Assembly: GCA_965237485.1 (NCBI GenBank)
Contig: CBDEFQ010000009.1
Location: 1,054,001 to 1,118,000, forward strand
Direction: 5' to 3'
Length of the DNA: 64,000 nt
From: JAAELZ01 sp965237485
Lineage (GTDB): Bacteria; Pseudomonadota; Gammaproteobacteria; Arenicellales; Poriferihabitantaceae
Part shown: piece by piece, positions 1-7,664 of the stretch
Layout of the letters: each line of letters starts with the position of its first letter
How positions within the stretch are numbered: the stretch's first letter is position 1
The notes under the pieces: model-generated
What the model was told of the DNA's origin: nothing
What the model saw: the letters and a program-made list of their open reading frames with translations, nothing else
Databases searched by the model: none
Position numbers and translations under genes: made by a program

Positions 1-1
1 T

Positions 2-340
2 TCAGCGCGCTATGCGGGGCCGAATGCAACGGATAGTGAAAACAGAAAAAAGCTGCTGTCAATTTTGCGCGGTATAGAAAATCGTGCTGCGCGTTTTCAT
101 TGTGTAATGGTCTATATGAAACATGCAGCCGACCCCGGCCCACTCATTACACATGGCGTTTGGAGCGGGGAGGTGGCCCAACAAGAAACAGGGCAAGGTG
201 GATTTGGTTATGACTCCATATTTTTTGTACCCGGAGAGCAATGCACAGCTGCACAATTAACGCCAGAGAGAAAAAACGCCTTAAGTCACCGCGGCAATGC
301 GTTAAGGGCACTTCGACAACAATTAGAGGATAAAACGTAA
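2..340 (+). CDS. rdgB: RdgB/HAM1 family non-canonical purine NTP pyrophosphatase, C-terminal part
   Basis: The RdgB/HAM1 family hydrolyses dITP, XTP and related deaminated purine triphosphates to monophosphates and keeps them out of nucleic acids. The frame is open from base 2, so the N-terminal half lies outside the window. Visible are the SARYAG block at the left edge followed by spaced D and N residues, the GGFGYDSIF motif and the C-terminal SHRGNAL segment, all in family order. The stop lies 4 bp before gpmI, so the two genes are probably cotranscribed. Identification is firm; only the left border is unknown. Confidence 0.9.
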   Translation, partial: SARYAGPNATDSENRKKLLSILRGIENRAARFHCVMVYMKHAADPGPLITHGVWSGEVAQQETGQGGFGYDSIFFVPGEQCTAAQLTPERKNALSHRGNALRALRQQLEDKT

Positions 341-344
341 CACG

Positions 345-1973
345 ATGGGTTTAGTGCTTAATAAACACCCTGCTTTCCAAGGTAGAAGCGGCCCTTTGTT
401 ACTTATCGTAATGGACGGTGTGGGCGTGGCGCCAGATGGGGAAGGCAATGCAGTGGCGTGTGCGCGCACCCCTGTTTTGGATAAGATGTTTGCTGGCCCA
501 TTAGCCAGCACTTTGAAAACCCACGGCAGTGCTGTGGGTTTGCCTAGTGATATTGATATGGGAAACAGCGAAGTTGGCCATAATGCTCTGGGTGCGGGCC
601 GAGTTATTGCGCAGGGAGCGAGTTTGGTTAATAATGCGATTAAGTCAGGTGCATTATTCGCAGCAGAGCATTGGAAAAACGCCATGGAACGTTGTGACGC
701 TGGGGGCACCTTACACTTTTTGGGTTTGTTATCGGATGGCAATGTCCATTCGACTATTGATCACCTGTTTGCTTTAGTTGGTGAAGCGAGAAACCGCGGG
801 GTAAAAAAAGCACGTTTTCACGTACTTCTGGATGGCCGCGATGTGGCACCGCGGTCAGCAAAAGAATACCTCAGCCAGCTAGAGAAGGTTTTGGCTGATA
901 TCAACGCCCGGGGAGGCGATTACAAAATCGCATCAGGTGGTGGCAGACAAGTCATCACCATGGACCGTTATGGGGCAAACCCCGAAATGGTAAAGCAAGG
1001 CTATGAATGCCATGTACTCGCGAAAGGCCCGCGAGTTAGGTCAGCTATGGACGCGGTAGATGCTTATTATGCTGCGCATCCTAAAGGAACCGACCAAGAC
1101 ATTCCAGCTTTTGTGGTAGAAGATTCATTAGGTGAAGCGTTGGGGCAAATTACTGATGGCGATGTGGTTATATTAACCCACTTTCGTGGTGACCGTGCAA
1201 TGGAAATCGCGCGCGCACTTGAGCAGTCTGATTTTGAAGAATTTGAGCGTGGCCCCCTGCCCGATATCTATTTCGCCGGCATCATTGAGTATGATGGCGA
1301 CCAGAGTATCCCCAAGCAATATTTGGTTTCGCCGCCGGTTATTGATCGCACAATGGTTGAATATTTATGTGCCGAAGGCTTAAGGAGTTTTGCGGTAAGT
1401 GAAACCCAAAAGTTTGGACATGTAACGTATTTCTGGAACGGGAATAGATCAGGTTATTTGTGTGAAGACCTGGAACGCTACCAAGAAATAAAATCTGATA
1501 TAGTGCCTTTTGACCAAAAGCCGGAAATGAAGGCGTTTGAAATTGTGGAGGCCACTATCACACAGTTACAAAGGCCAGACGTGCGTTTTGGCCGCATTAA
1601 CTTGGCCAATGGCGACATGGTCGGCCATACGGGTGATTTTGCCGCGACAGTAAAGGCGGTAGAAACGGTTGACCTGTGTGTTGGCAAATTAATTGAAGAA
1701 GTGAACCGCCTAAATGGCATCACGCTGGTGCTAGCAGACCACGGAAATGCCGAACAAATGTTAATGGGCCACGACAACAAAACGGTAAAAACCTCTCATA
1801 CCCTTAACCTCGTTCCTTTTGCTATTATTGATGGACAATATTCAAATGAGTATAAGATGCGCCGAGACATCGGGACACCCGGTTTAGTGAACATTGCTTC
1901 TACTGTATTTAACCTTTTGGGTTACGAAGCGCCTGCGGACTATGAACCCTCCTTGTTGGAATTTAACGCTTAA
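345..1973 (+). CDS. gpmI: 2,3-bisphosphoglycerate-independent phosphoglycerate mutase
   Basis: Glycolytic and gluconeogenic enzyme interconverting 3- and 2-phosphoglycerate, a cytoplasmic Mn-dependent alkaline-phosphatase-fold protein. The N-terminal metal site IVMDGVG (about residues 22-28), the catalytic serine motif MGNSEVGHNALGAGR (about 72-86), the LSDGNVHS and LLDGRDVAP blocks and the C-terminal NGDMVGHTG and LADHGNAEQM metal-binding blocks are all present. At 542 aa it is somewhat longer than the roughly 510-aa E. coli type, and it has HFRGDRAMEI where many homologues have NFRADR, so it may belong to a longer subfamily. It starts 4 bp after rdgB and stops 2 bp before the NUDIX gene, which suggests an operon. 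Confidence 0.93.
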   Translation: MGLVLNKHPAFQGRSGPLLLIVMDGVGVAPDGEGNAVACARTPVLDKMFAGPLASTLKTHGSAVGLPSDIDMGNSEVGHNALGAGRVIAQGASLVNNAIKSGALFAAEHWKNAMERCDAGGTLHFLGLLSDGNVHSTIDHLFALVGEARNRGVKKARFHVLLDGRDVAPRSAKEYLSQLEKVLADINARGGDYKIASGGGRQVITMDRYGANPEMVKQGYECHVLAKGPRVRSAMDAVDAYYAAHPKGTDQDIPAFVVEDSLGEALGQITDGDVVILTHFRGDRAMEIARALEQSDFEEFERGPLPDIYFAGIIEYDGDQSIPKQYLVSPPVIDRTMVEYLCAEGLRSFAVSETQKFGHVTYFWNGNRSGYLCEDLERYQEIKSDIVPFDQKPEMKAFEIVEATITQLQRPDVRFGRINLANGDMVGHTGDFAATVKAVETVDLCVGKLIEEVNRLNGITLVLADHGNAEQMLMGHDNKTVKTSHTLNLVPFAIIDGQYSNEYKMRRDIGTPGLVNIASTVFNLLGYEAPADYEPSLLEFNA

Positions 1974-1975
1974 TA

Positions 1976-2494
1976 ATGCAGCGTAAATCTTTATACAAAG
2001 GCAGGCTAGATTTTGGGCTTGAGGTCGCCGACCTACCCAATGGCGAGCGGGTTGCGCACGAAATTGTGCGTCATCCCGGTGGTTCTGTAATCGCTGCTGT
2101 GGATGAAAATAACAATATTTGTATTATCCGTCAGTATCGCCAAGCCATTGGCGATTGGATTTGGGAATTACCGGCAGGTGTGTTAGATGCAGAAGAGGAT
2201 CCGGCCGTCGCAGCGCGGCGCGAGTTAAAAGAGGAAACGGGCCTTAGAGCAAATAATTGGCAATCCCTCGGCGTGATTTTAACCACACCCGGTTTCACTG
2301 ATGAAAAGTTGCATCTCTATCTCGCAACTGAACTTACCTCGGGGGAAGCCCAGCCAGAAGCGGGAGAATGCATAGAAGTGCATTGGTGCCCTTTAGCACA
2401 AACTGTACAACAAGTTATTCAGGGAGAAATCACGGATGCCAAAACAGGGATAGGGGTGTTGCGCGCTCAATCCATGGTATTATGGGGTGTATAA
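1976..2494 (+). CDS. NUDIX hydrolase, ADP-ribose pyrophosphatase-like
   Basis: Predicted cytoplasmic NUDIX hydrolase that cleaves a nucleoside diphosphate linked to another moiety, most likely ADP-ribose. The signature GX5EX7REUXEEXGU is visible around residues 67-89: an ELPAGVLDAEEDP stretch leads into the helix RRELKEETGL. Upstream is the IIRQYRQAIGDWIWELPAG layout typical of the NudF/ADP-ribose group, and the length (172 aa) fits. The start is 2 bp behind the gpmI stop, so it belongs to the same transcription unit. Substrate is inferred from family resemblance; other NUDIX substrates remain possible. Confidence 0.82.
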   Translation: MQRKSLYKGRLDFGLEVADLPNGERVAHEIVRHPGGSVIAAVDENNNICIIRQYRQAIGDWIWELPAGVLDAEEDPAVAARRELKEETGLRANNWQSLGVILTTPGFTDEKLHLYLATELTSGEAQPEAGECIEVHWCPLAQTVQQVIQGEITDAKTGIGVLRAQSMVLWGV

Positions 2495-2630
2495 AACAGA
2501 ACCCTTGGCGCAAGAAGCCATGTCATCAATACTTGCCAACTTGGGTGGGCTTAACCTTCGTGTCCAAGCGGTTAATAAGTTACCTTCTAGGCTTGTTCTA
2601 GTTAACAGATAAATTGTATCAGGCCGGCTT

Positions 2631-3008
2631 ATGAATATGGATGAATCGATAAACGTGCTTGGTGAGCCGCTATTGACGTGCGGAGAAAACCCAAAGACCG
2701 GCTTTTTTCGTGATGGTAAATGCAACACCTGCGCTGAAGATATAGGTTCTCACACGGTTTGTATACAAGCGAGCGAAGCGTTTCTTAACTTCTCCAAGAT
2801 TAAGGGAAATGATCTATCTGCCCCGCAGCCGGAATACGGGTTTTCTGGGCTCAAGCCGGGCAATACCTGGTGTTTGTGTGCCGCGCGATGGCAGGAAGCC
2901 AGAGAGAGCAACATGGCACCAAAAGTGCATTTGCGCAAAACGCATATACGTGCGTTGGAGATCATCCCGCTGGAAGTATTAAAAAGGTTCGCGGCTGACT
3001 TCAATTAG
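2631..3008 (+). CDS. DUF2237 family protein
   Basis: Small protein of 125 aa matching the DUF2237 family, whose biochemical role is not established. Recognisable family blocks run through the whole sequence: NVLGEPLLTCGENPKTGFFRDGKCNTCAEDIGSHTVC (residues about 8-45), FSKIKGNDLS, the PEYGFSGLKPGNTWCLCAARW block and the C-terminal HIRALEIIPLEVL. Several cysteines are conserved and could bind metal, which is inference. It lies in the same direction between the NUDIX gene and selD with gaps of about 136 and 72 bp, so cotranscription is possible but not obvious. Confidence 0.8.
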   Translation: MNMDESINVLGEPLLTCGENPKTGFFRDGKCNTCAEDIGSHTVCIQASEAFLNFSKIKGNDLSAPQPEYGFSGLKPGNTWCLCAARWQEARESNMAPKVHLRKTHIRALEIIPLEVLKRFAADFN

Positions 3009-3080
3009 TAGCAACACTTCGTATACTCTGCATCGGGTTTTTGATGCAACTAATGTCAATTCAACGCTCTCTACTACCGC

Positions 3081-4127
3081 ATGAAACAAAACATTAAGCT
3101 GACACAATATAGCCACGGCGCAGGTTGTGGATGCAAGATCTCACCGTCTACGCTAGATATTATCTTACAAGGCCATTTACCAAAATTTAACGATGATCAG
3201 TTGCTTGTTGGCAACGCTTCGCGTGACGATGCTGCGGTATATGATATCGGTAATGGCTATGGGGTGATCAGCACCACAGATTTTTTCATGCCGATAGTGG
3301 ATGACCCTTTTACTTTTGGCCGTATTGCCGCAATCAATGCAATTAGTGATGTTTACGCAATGGGCGGAAAACCTATTATGGCCATCGCAATTTTTGGTTG
3401 GCCATTGGATAAGCTACCCCCCGAAGTTGGGCAGCAGGTAATCGACGGTGGCCGCCAAGCTTGTGCGGATGCCGGCATTTCACTTGCAGGAGGACATAGT
3501 ATTGATGCACCTGAACCGATTTTTGGCTTAGCAGCGACCGGCATGGTGGACCTGGCCAAACTAAAGCGTAACGACCAAGCAAAGGCTGGCGATCAACTTT
3601 ATTTAACCAAACCGCTGGGTGTTGGTATTCTGTCAACCGCGCAAAAGAAGGAAAAACTACGACCAGAGCATGGACATATTGCACCCGATGCCATGTGTGT
3701 CTTAAACGATATCGGCATGACTATTGCCATGATTGAAGGGGTTAATGCAATGACGGATGTCACCGGTTTTGGGCTCGCTGGACACCTTAAAGAAATGTGC
3801 GAAGGTAGCGGCGTACGCGCAGAAATTATGTTCGACAAATTACCGCTTTTACCTAACACCCTGGATTATTTGGCAATGGGCTGTTCGCCGGGAGGCGCAC
3901 AGCGCAATTTTGATAGCTACGGTAAAGCACTCAGTCCATTGCAGCCTTATCAACGAGCCATTGTATGTGACCCGCAAACCAGCGGCGGCCTACTGGTAGC
4001 GGTCAATGAGGAAGACGATTTTGCGGTGCAGGAAGCCCTGCGACAAAGTGGCCTGGCGGCTAGCCGCATTGGTGAGCTCTACGCAGCGGATGAAGCTAAA
4101 AATCTGATTTCGGTAATTACTTCTTGA
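3081..4127 (+). CDS. selD: selenide, water dikinase (selenophosphate synthase), Cys form
   Basis: Makes selenophosphate from selenide and ATP, the selenium donor for selenocysteine and for 2-selenouridine in tRNA. The N-terminal LTQYSHGAGCGCKISP block carries the active-site cysteine and lysine; the active position is an ordinary TGC codon, not an in-frame TGA, so selenocysteine is not needed to make this enzyme. The AIRS-like fold motifs (ASRDDAAVYDIG, STTDFF, DPFTFGRIAAINAISDVYAMGG, AGGHSID, TDVTGFGLAGHL, CDPQTSGGLL) are in order. Length is 348 aa, as usual. Its stop overlaps the mnmH start (TTGA), a classic coupled pair. Selenium use in this strain is therefore at least tRNA modification. 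Confidence 0.96.
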   Translation: MKQNIKLTQYSHGAGCGCKISPSTLDIILQGHLPKFNDDQLLVGNASRDDAAVYDIGNGYGVISTTDFFMPIVDDPFTFGRIAAINAISDVYAMGGKPIMAIAIFGWPLDKLPPEVGQQVIDGGRQACADAGISLAGGHSIDAPEPIFGLAATGMVDLAKLKRNDQAKAGDQLYLTKPLGVGILSTAQKKEKLRPEHGHIAPDAMCVLNDIGMTIAMIEGVNAMTDVTGFGLAGHLKEMCEGSGVRAEIMFDKLPLLPNTLDYLAMGCSPGGAQRNFDSYGKALSPLQPYQRAIVCDPQTSGGLLVAVNEEDDFAVQEALRQSGLAASRIGELYAADEAKNLISVITS

Positions 4128-5224
4128 GCGAACCCTATCGCGTTTGCAGCGACCTTAAGGCGGTATTTTCACAAGGGAGGCCCTTGCTCGACGTACGCGC
4201 ACCTATTGAGTACGCCCAAGGTGCATTTGCTACTGCAACGAATATCCCTCTTCTTAATGATGAAGACCGCCACCTAATCGGTATTGAATACAAACAACGA
4301 GGGCAAAACGCAGCGATTAGCTTGGGTGAAACTTTGGTTAGTGGAGAGCTTAAACAGCAAAGACTAAATCAGTGGTTACGTTTTGTGAAAGAAAACCCTG
4401 ATGGTGCTTTGTATTGCTTTCGAGGCGGCCTACGCTCGCGTATTACCCAACAATGGATTTTTGAAGAATCAGGAATCAATTACCCGAGAATTGAAGGCGG
4501 CTATAAAGCCTTGCGCCGTTATCTTATAGAGCAAATAGAGCAGCTGATGCAAATAGTCCAGCCGGTTATTTTGAGCGGACGAACCGGGGCAGGCAAAACC
4601 GCGTTGCTGGTAAAATTGCGCAATGCCATTGACTTGGAAGGGTTGGCGAATCATCGAGGCTCTACTTTTGGAAGGCATATCGAGGCGCAACCCACGCAAA
4701 TTAATTTCGAGAACAACTTATCAGTTGCTTTGATCAAGCACGTACAAGCGGGACGAAAACGACTGGTGTTTGAAGCTGAGGGGCCGAATATTGGCTCTCT
4801 GCATACACCGCAGGCGGTGTTTACAAAAACGGCCCAATCGCCTTGCGTACTGCTGCAAGAACCTTTGCAAAAACGCGTAGAAAGCACATTGAACGAATAC
4901 GTTGTTCAATCCTCTAGGCAACACCTTGAAATTGATCCAGAAAATGGCTTTGAGGCTTATAGCCAGTATTTATTGCAAGCCCTGGCACGTGTTCAGCGGC
5001 GATTGGGCTCGCAGCGCTATAATGTATTACGACGGGTAATGGCCGACGCCTTAAGCGCCCAATCGCAAAACGGCGATGTCAGCAAACACCAAGACTGGAT
5101 CACAGCGATGCTAAAAGATTACTATGATCCGATGTATGACTACCAAATCGACAAAAAGCTACAAAGCGTCGTGTTTAAAGGCAACACGCAAGAAATCCAC
5201 CAATATTTACTAGAAAACCAGTAA
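4124..5224 (+). CDS. mnmH: tRNA 2-selenouridine synthase
   Basis: Replaces sulfur by selenium in 2-thiouridine at tRNA wobble position 34, using selenophosphate from SelD (also called SelU/YbbB). An N-terminal rhodanese domain carries the catalytic motif CFRGGLRS at about residues 98-105, and a P-loop SGRTGAGKT follows at about 150-158. Length (366 aa) fits the family. The most plausible start is the TTG at 4124, which overlaps the selD stop by 4 bp; no ATG lies near the expected N terminus. The gene pair makes a complete selenouridine pathway. Confidence 0.94.
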   Translation: MSEPYRVCSDLKAVFSQGRPLLDVRAPIEYAQGAFATATNIPLLNDEDRHLIGIEYKQRGQNAAISLGETLVSGELKQQRLNQWLRFVKENPDGALYCFRGGLRSRITQQWIFEESGINYPRIEGGYKALRRYLIEQIEQLMQIVQPVILSGRTGAGKTALLVKLRNAIDLEGLANHRGSTFGRHIEAQPTQINFENNLSVALIKHVQAGRKRLVFEAEGPNIGSLHTPQAVFTKTAQSPCVLLQEPLQKRVESTLNEYVVQSSRQHLEIDPENGFEAYSQYLLQALARVQRRLGSQRYNVLRRVMADALSAQSQNGDVSKHQDWITAMLKDYYDPMYDYQIDKKLQSVVFKGNTQEIHQYLLENQ

Positions 5225-5301
5225 TTACTGCTCGCGAACTCGCTAGAAATTTTCGTTAAACAGCGAAAACAAGCTTGAAAACAAAGGAACTTTTCATACC
5301 A

Positions 5302-5328
5302 TTAGCACTCTCACCCCAAGAGTGCTAA
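5302..5328 (+). promoter_or_regulatory. CIRCE operator (HrcA binding site) upstream of rpoH
   Basis: A perfect match to the CIRCE consensus TTAGCACTC-N9-GAGTGCTAA, 34 bp before the rpoH start codon. CIRCE is the binding site of the heat-shock repressor HrcA and usually sits before groESL or the dnaK operon. Here it implies HrcA repression of the gene for sigma-32. Confidence 0.93.
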
Positions 5329-5362
5329 AATACACCCGTTAACTAATATCGAGGACAAAGAT

Positions 5363-6235
5363 ATGACAACTTACAATCCGACAACCGCCTTACCCGTAGC
5401 GATGGATATCAGCGTAGGGCAGGATGCGGGTGCCTACATGAATACGGTCAACCGCTTGCCTATCTTAACCGCTGGGCAAGAGCATGATCTAGCCGTACGT
5501 TTGCGTGACAACGAAGACGTGGATGCAGCACGTGAAATGGTAATGAGCCATTTGCGTGATGTGGTTAAAGTAGCGCGTGGGTTTATGGGCTATGGTTTAC
5601 CACTAATTGATTTAATTCAAGAAGGCAACATTGGTTTGATGAAAGCGGTTAAGCGCTATGACCCAGACCACGGTGTGCGCTTGGTTTCTTATGCAGTGCA
5701 TTGGATAAAAGCCGAGATTTACGATTATGTGCTAAAGAACTGGCGTATTGTTAAAGTGGCGACCACCAAGGCGCAACGCAAATTGTTCTTTAACTTACGC
5801 AAATCAAAACAGCGTTTGGGCTGGATGAGCAACGACGAAGTGCATAACTTGGCGGACAAGTTAAGTGTCGACACCAAAACAGTGCGTGAGATGGAGTCTC
5901 GCTTAAGTGGCAGTGATGTCTCATTTGATGCACCCAGCGATACTGACGATGATGCACCCATGGTGTCGTCGCCGTCGCAGTTCTTAAGCAATGAAGCGTC
6001 TGACCCCGCGCGTATTGTTGCTAATCGTGAATATACTGCGCAGCGTAATGAAGCTTTGTCTTTAGCGCTAAAGGAACTAGATGAGCGTAGTCGAGATATC
6101 GTAGCACGCAGATGGCTGGCTGATAACAAGCCAACCTTGCATGATTTAGCCGATGAGTACGGTGTTTCAGCCGAGCGCATTCGCCAGATCGAAAAGCGCG
6201 CAATGGAAAGAATGAAGGACGTGATTGCCGCGTAG
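5363..6235 (+). CDS. rpoH: RNA polymerase heat-shock sigma factor RpoH (sigma-32)
   Basis: Alternative sigma factor that directs RNA polymerase to heat-shock promoters. Region 1.2 and 2 are clear (LTAGQEHDLAVRLRDNEDVDAAREMVMSHLRDVVKVARGF, then GYGLPLIDLIQEGNIGLMKAVKRYDPDHGVRLVSYAVHWIKAEI), followed by the RpoH-specific RKLFFNLRKSKQRL box at about residues 135-148 and a region-4 helix-turn-helix ending LADEYGVSAERIRQIEKRAMERMK. Length 290 aa is normal. The start ATG follows GAGGACAAAGAT. Regulation: a perfect CIRCE lies just upstream; downstream is a strong intrinsic terminator, so it appears monocistronic. Confidence 0.97.
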   Translation: MTTYNPTTALPVAMDISVGQDAGAYMNTVNRLPILTAGQEHDLAVRLRDNEDVDAAREMVMSHLRDVVKVARGFMGYGLPLIDLIQEGNIGLMKAVKRYDPDHGVRLVSYAVHWIKAEIYDYVLKNWRIVKVATTKAQRKLFFNLRKSKQRLGWMSNDEVHNLADKLSVDTKTVREMESRLSGSDVSFDAPSDTDDDAPMVSSPSQFLSNEASDPARIVANREYTAQRNEALSLALKELDERSRDIVARRWLADNKPTLHDLADEYGVSAERIRQIEKRAMERMKDVIAA

Positions 6236-6260
6236 AAACAGCTATATTTTGAATCACTAA

Positions 6261-6285
6261 AGCCCGCCTGGCCGCGGGCTTTTTT
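6261..6285 (+). terminator. intrinsic terminator of rpoH
   Basis: Hairpin AGCCCGC-ctggcc-GCGGGCT followed by a run of T, 25 bp after the rpoH stop. Confidence 0.9.
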
Positions 6286-6331
6286 GTTATTCTAGGATGC
6301 AATTCGTATGAGACTGAACCCAGAGGTGCAA

Positions 6332-6784
6332 ATGCTAAATTGGAATGAAGTATTACGCTTAGCTAAAGAAGGTAATTTAAAAGCTGATAAGACCATCACC
6401 AAAAGTGAAGAAGAGTGGCGCGCACAATTGAGCCCAGAGCAATATCAAATTACCCGTTTAAAGGGAACTGAACGACCATATAGCTCCGATTTTTGCTCCC
6501 TGTTTGAGCCAGGTATATACGGCTGTGTTTGCTGTGATAATCTTTTGTTTGACGCCAATGAAAAATTTGAATCGGGCACGGGCTGGCCATCATTTACTCT
6601 GCCTATCAGGGAAAATGCGATAGCCTGCCACGCCGATCACAGCAGTGGCATGACACGAGTAGAGACAACCTGCAATAATTGCGATGCGCACTTAGGGCAT
6701 GTTTTCCCAGACGGCCCGCAACCTGGTGGCTTGCGGTATTGTATGAATGCGGTGTCTTTAAAAAAGCAGCAAGTATCAGAATAA
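6332..6784 (+). CDS. msrB: peptide-methionine (R)-S-oxide reductase MsrB
   Basis: Repairs the R form of methionine sulfoxide in oxidised proteins. The SelR/MsrB domain fills the protein: KGTERPYSSD, two zinc CxxC pairs (CVCC and CNNC), SGTGWPSF, HLGHVFPDGP and the catalytic RYCMNAVSL, where the cysteine is in the normal place and the usual asparagine follows. I chose the ATG at 6332, which follows GAGGTGCAA; an in-frame ATG at 6308 would add eight residues without family support. It is flanked by terminators and stands next to a peroxiredoxin, so both genes belong to oxidative-stress defence. Confidence 0.93.
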   Translation: MLNWNEVLRLAKEGNLKADKTITKSEEEWRAQLSPEQYQITRLKGTERPYSSDFCSLFEPGIYGCVCCDNLLFDANEKFESGTGWPSFTLPIRENAIACHADHSSGMTRVETTCNNCDAHLGHVFPDGPQPGGLRYCMNAVSLKKQQVSE

Positions 6785-6820
6785 ATTAACGCTATTACCA
6801 ACGTTTGCGATATTATCTAG

Positions 6821-6850
6821 GGCCGCTCAAGTGATTGGGTGGCCTTTTTT
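6821..6850 (+). terminator. intrinsic terminator between msrB and the peroxiredoxin gene
   Basis: GGCCGCTCAA and TTGGGTGGCC pair (two G-T wobbles) around a GTGA loop, followed by T6. It lies 37 bp after the msrB stop and 20 bp before the next start. Confidence 0.75.
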
Positions 6851-6870
6851 AATTTCTACGGAGAATTATT

Positions 6871-7530
6871 ATGTCACTGAGAATCAACGACCAAGCCCCC
6901 GATTTCACTGCAAGGACCACGCAAGGAAAGATTAATTTCCACGAATGGTTAGGCGACAGCTGGGGCATATTATTTTCGCACCCCAAAGACTTTACGCCAG
7001 TTTGCACTACTGAATTAGGTGAAGTGGCGAGGCTTAAACCAGAGTTCGATAAGCGCAATGTTAAAGCGATAGGCTTAAGCATCGACCCAGTTGAAAACCA
7101 TACGGGCTGGGCGGCAGACATCGAAGAAACCCAAGGCACGGCTGTAAACTTTCCGATGATCGGCGATACCGATTTAAATGTAGCGAAGCTCTACAATATG
7201 TTCCCAGCGGATGAGACAGGTAGCGCAGAGGGCCGAACGGCGATGACCAATGCCACAGTACGTACGGTTTATATAGTCGGGCCAGATAAGAACATTAAAT
7301 TGATGATGACCTACCCGATGACTACAGGGCGTAACTTCACCGAGATTTTGCGGGTGATTGATTCTATGCAATTAACTGCAGAACATAAGGTAGCGACGCC
7401 CGTAAACTGGAAAAACGGCGAAGATGTCATTATTGTTCCCGCGGTTTCAGACGAGGATGCTAAAGCCAAATACCCAGATGGTTGGAAAACGCTTAAGCCT
7501 TATTTACGCGTTGTAAAGCAGCCGAGTTAA
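6871..7530 (+). CDS. peroxiredoxin, Prx6 (1-Cys) type
   Basis: Thiol peroxidase reducing hydrogen peroxide and organic peroxides in the cytoplasm. The AhpC/TSA fold starts at residue 1 with INDQAPDFTARTTQG, and the peroxidatic cysteine lies in FSHPKDFTPVCTTELGEV (Cys near residue 47). The C-terminal half has the Prx6-type layout: PADETGSAEGRTAMTNATVRTVYIVGPD, TGRNFTEILRVIDSMQL, then a long extension ending WKTLKPYLRVVKQP. At 219 aa it matches the Prx6 group rather than AhpC. Its own terminator follows, so it is monocistronic, with a start ATG after GGAGAATTATT. Confidence 0.93.
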   Translation: MSLRINDQAPDFTARTTQGKINFHEWLGDSWGILFSHPKDFTPVCTTELGEVARLKPEFDKRNVKAIGLSIDPVENHTGWAADIEETQGTAVNFPMIGDTDLNVAKLYNMFPADETGSAEGRTAMTNATVRTVYIVGPDKNIKLMMTYPMTTGRNFTEILRVIDSMQLTAEHKVATPVNWKNGEDVIIVPAVSDEDAKAKYPDGWKTLKPYLRVVKQPS

Positions 7531-7550
7531 AACAGCGCTCATCAAGAATA

Positions 7551-7580
7551 GGCCAGTGCCGTAACAGCACGGGCCTTTTT
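7551..7580 (+). terminator. intrinsic terminator of the peroxiredoxin gene
   Basis: Stem GGCC-A-GTGC against GCAC-G-GGCC (one mismatch) with a 7-nt loop and T5, 20 bp after the stop. Confidence 0.8.
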
Positions 7581-7584
7581 AGCT

Positions 7585-7604
7585 TGACAAATATTAATTT
7601 GTCA
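7585..7604. promoter_or_regulatory. 20-bp perfect palindrome, candidate operator of the ATPase pair
   Basis: TGACAAATATTAATTTGTCA is a perfect inverted repeat 60 bp upstream of the first ATPase gene. The left edge also reads TTGACA, a plausible -35 box, so a repressor bound here would cover the promoter. A tandem duplication of a 16-bp AT-rich unit (7634-7649 and 7650-7665) lies between the palindrome and the start codon. The regulator is unknown. Confidence 0.55.
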
Positions 7605-7664
7605 GTTATTCTGGCAAAATATTAAATGCCAAACATCAATTAAATATTACATCAATTAAATATT

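Noticed and set aside
2520..2612. 30-codon frame between the NUDIX and DUF2237 genes
   Set aside because: No ribosome-binding site or family match; too short to support.
3081..3140. selD as a selenoprotein with in-frame TGA
   Set aside because: The active-site codon is TGC, and no SECIS-like need arises.
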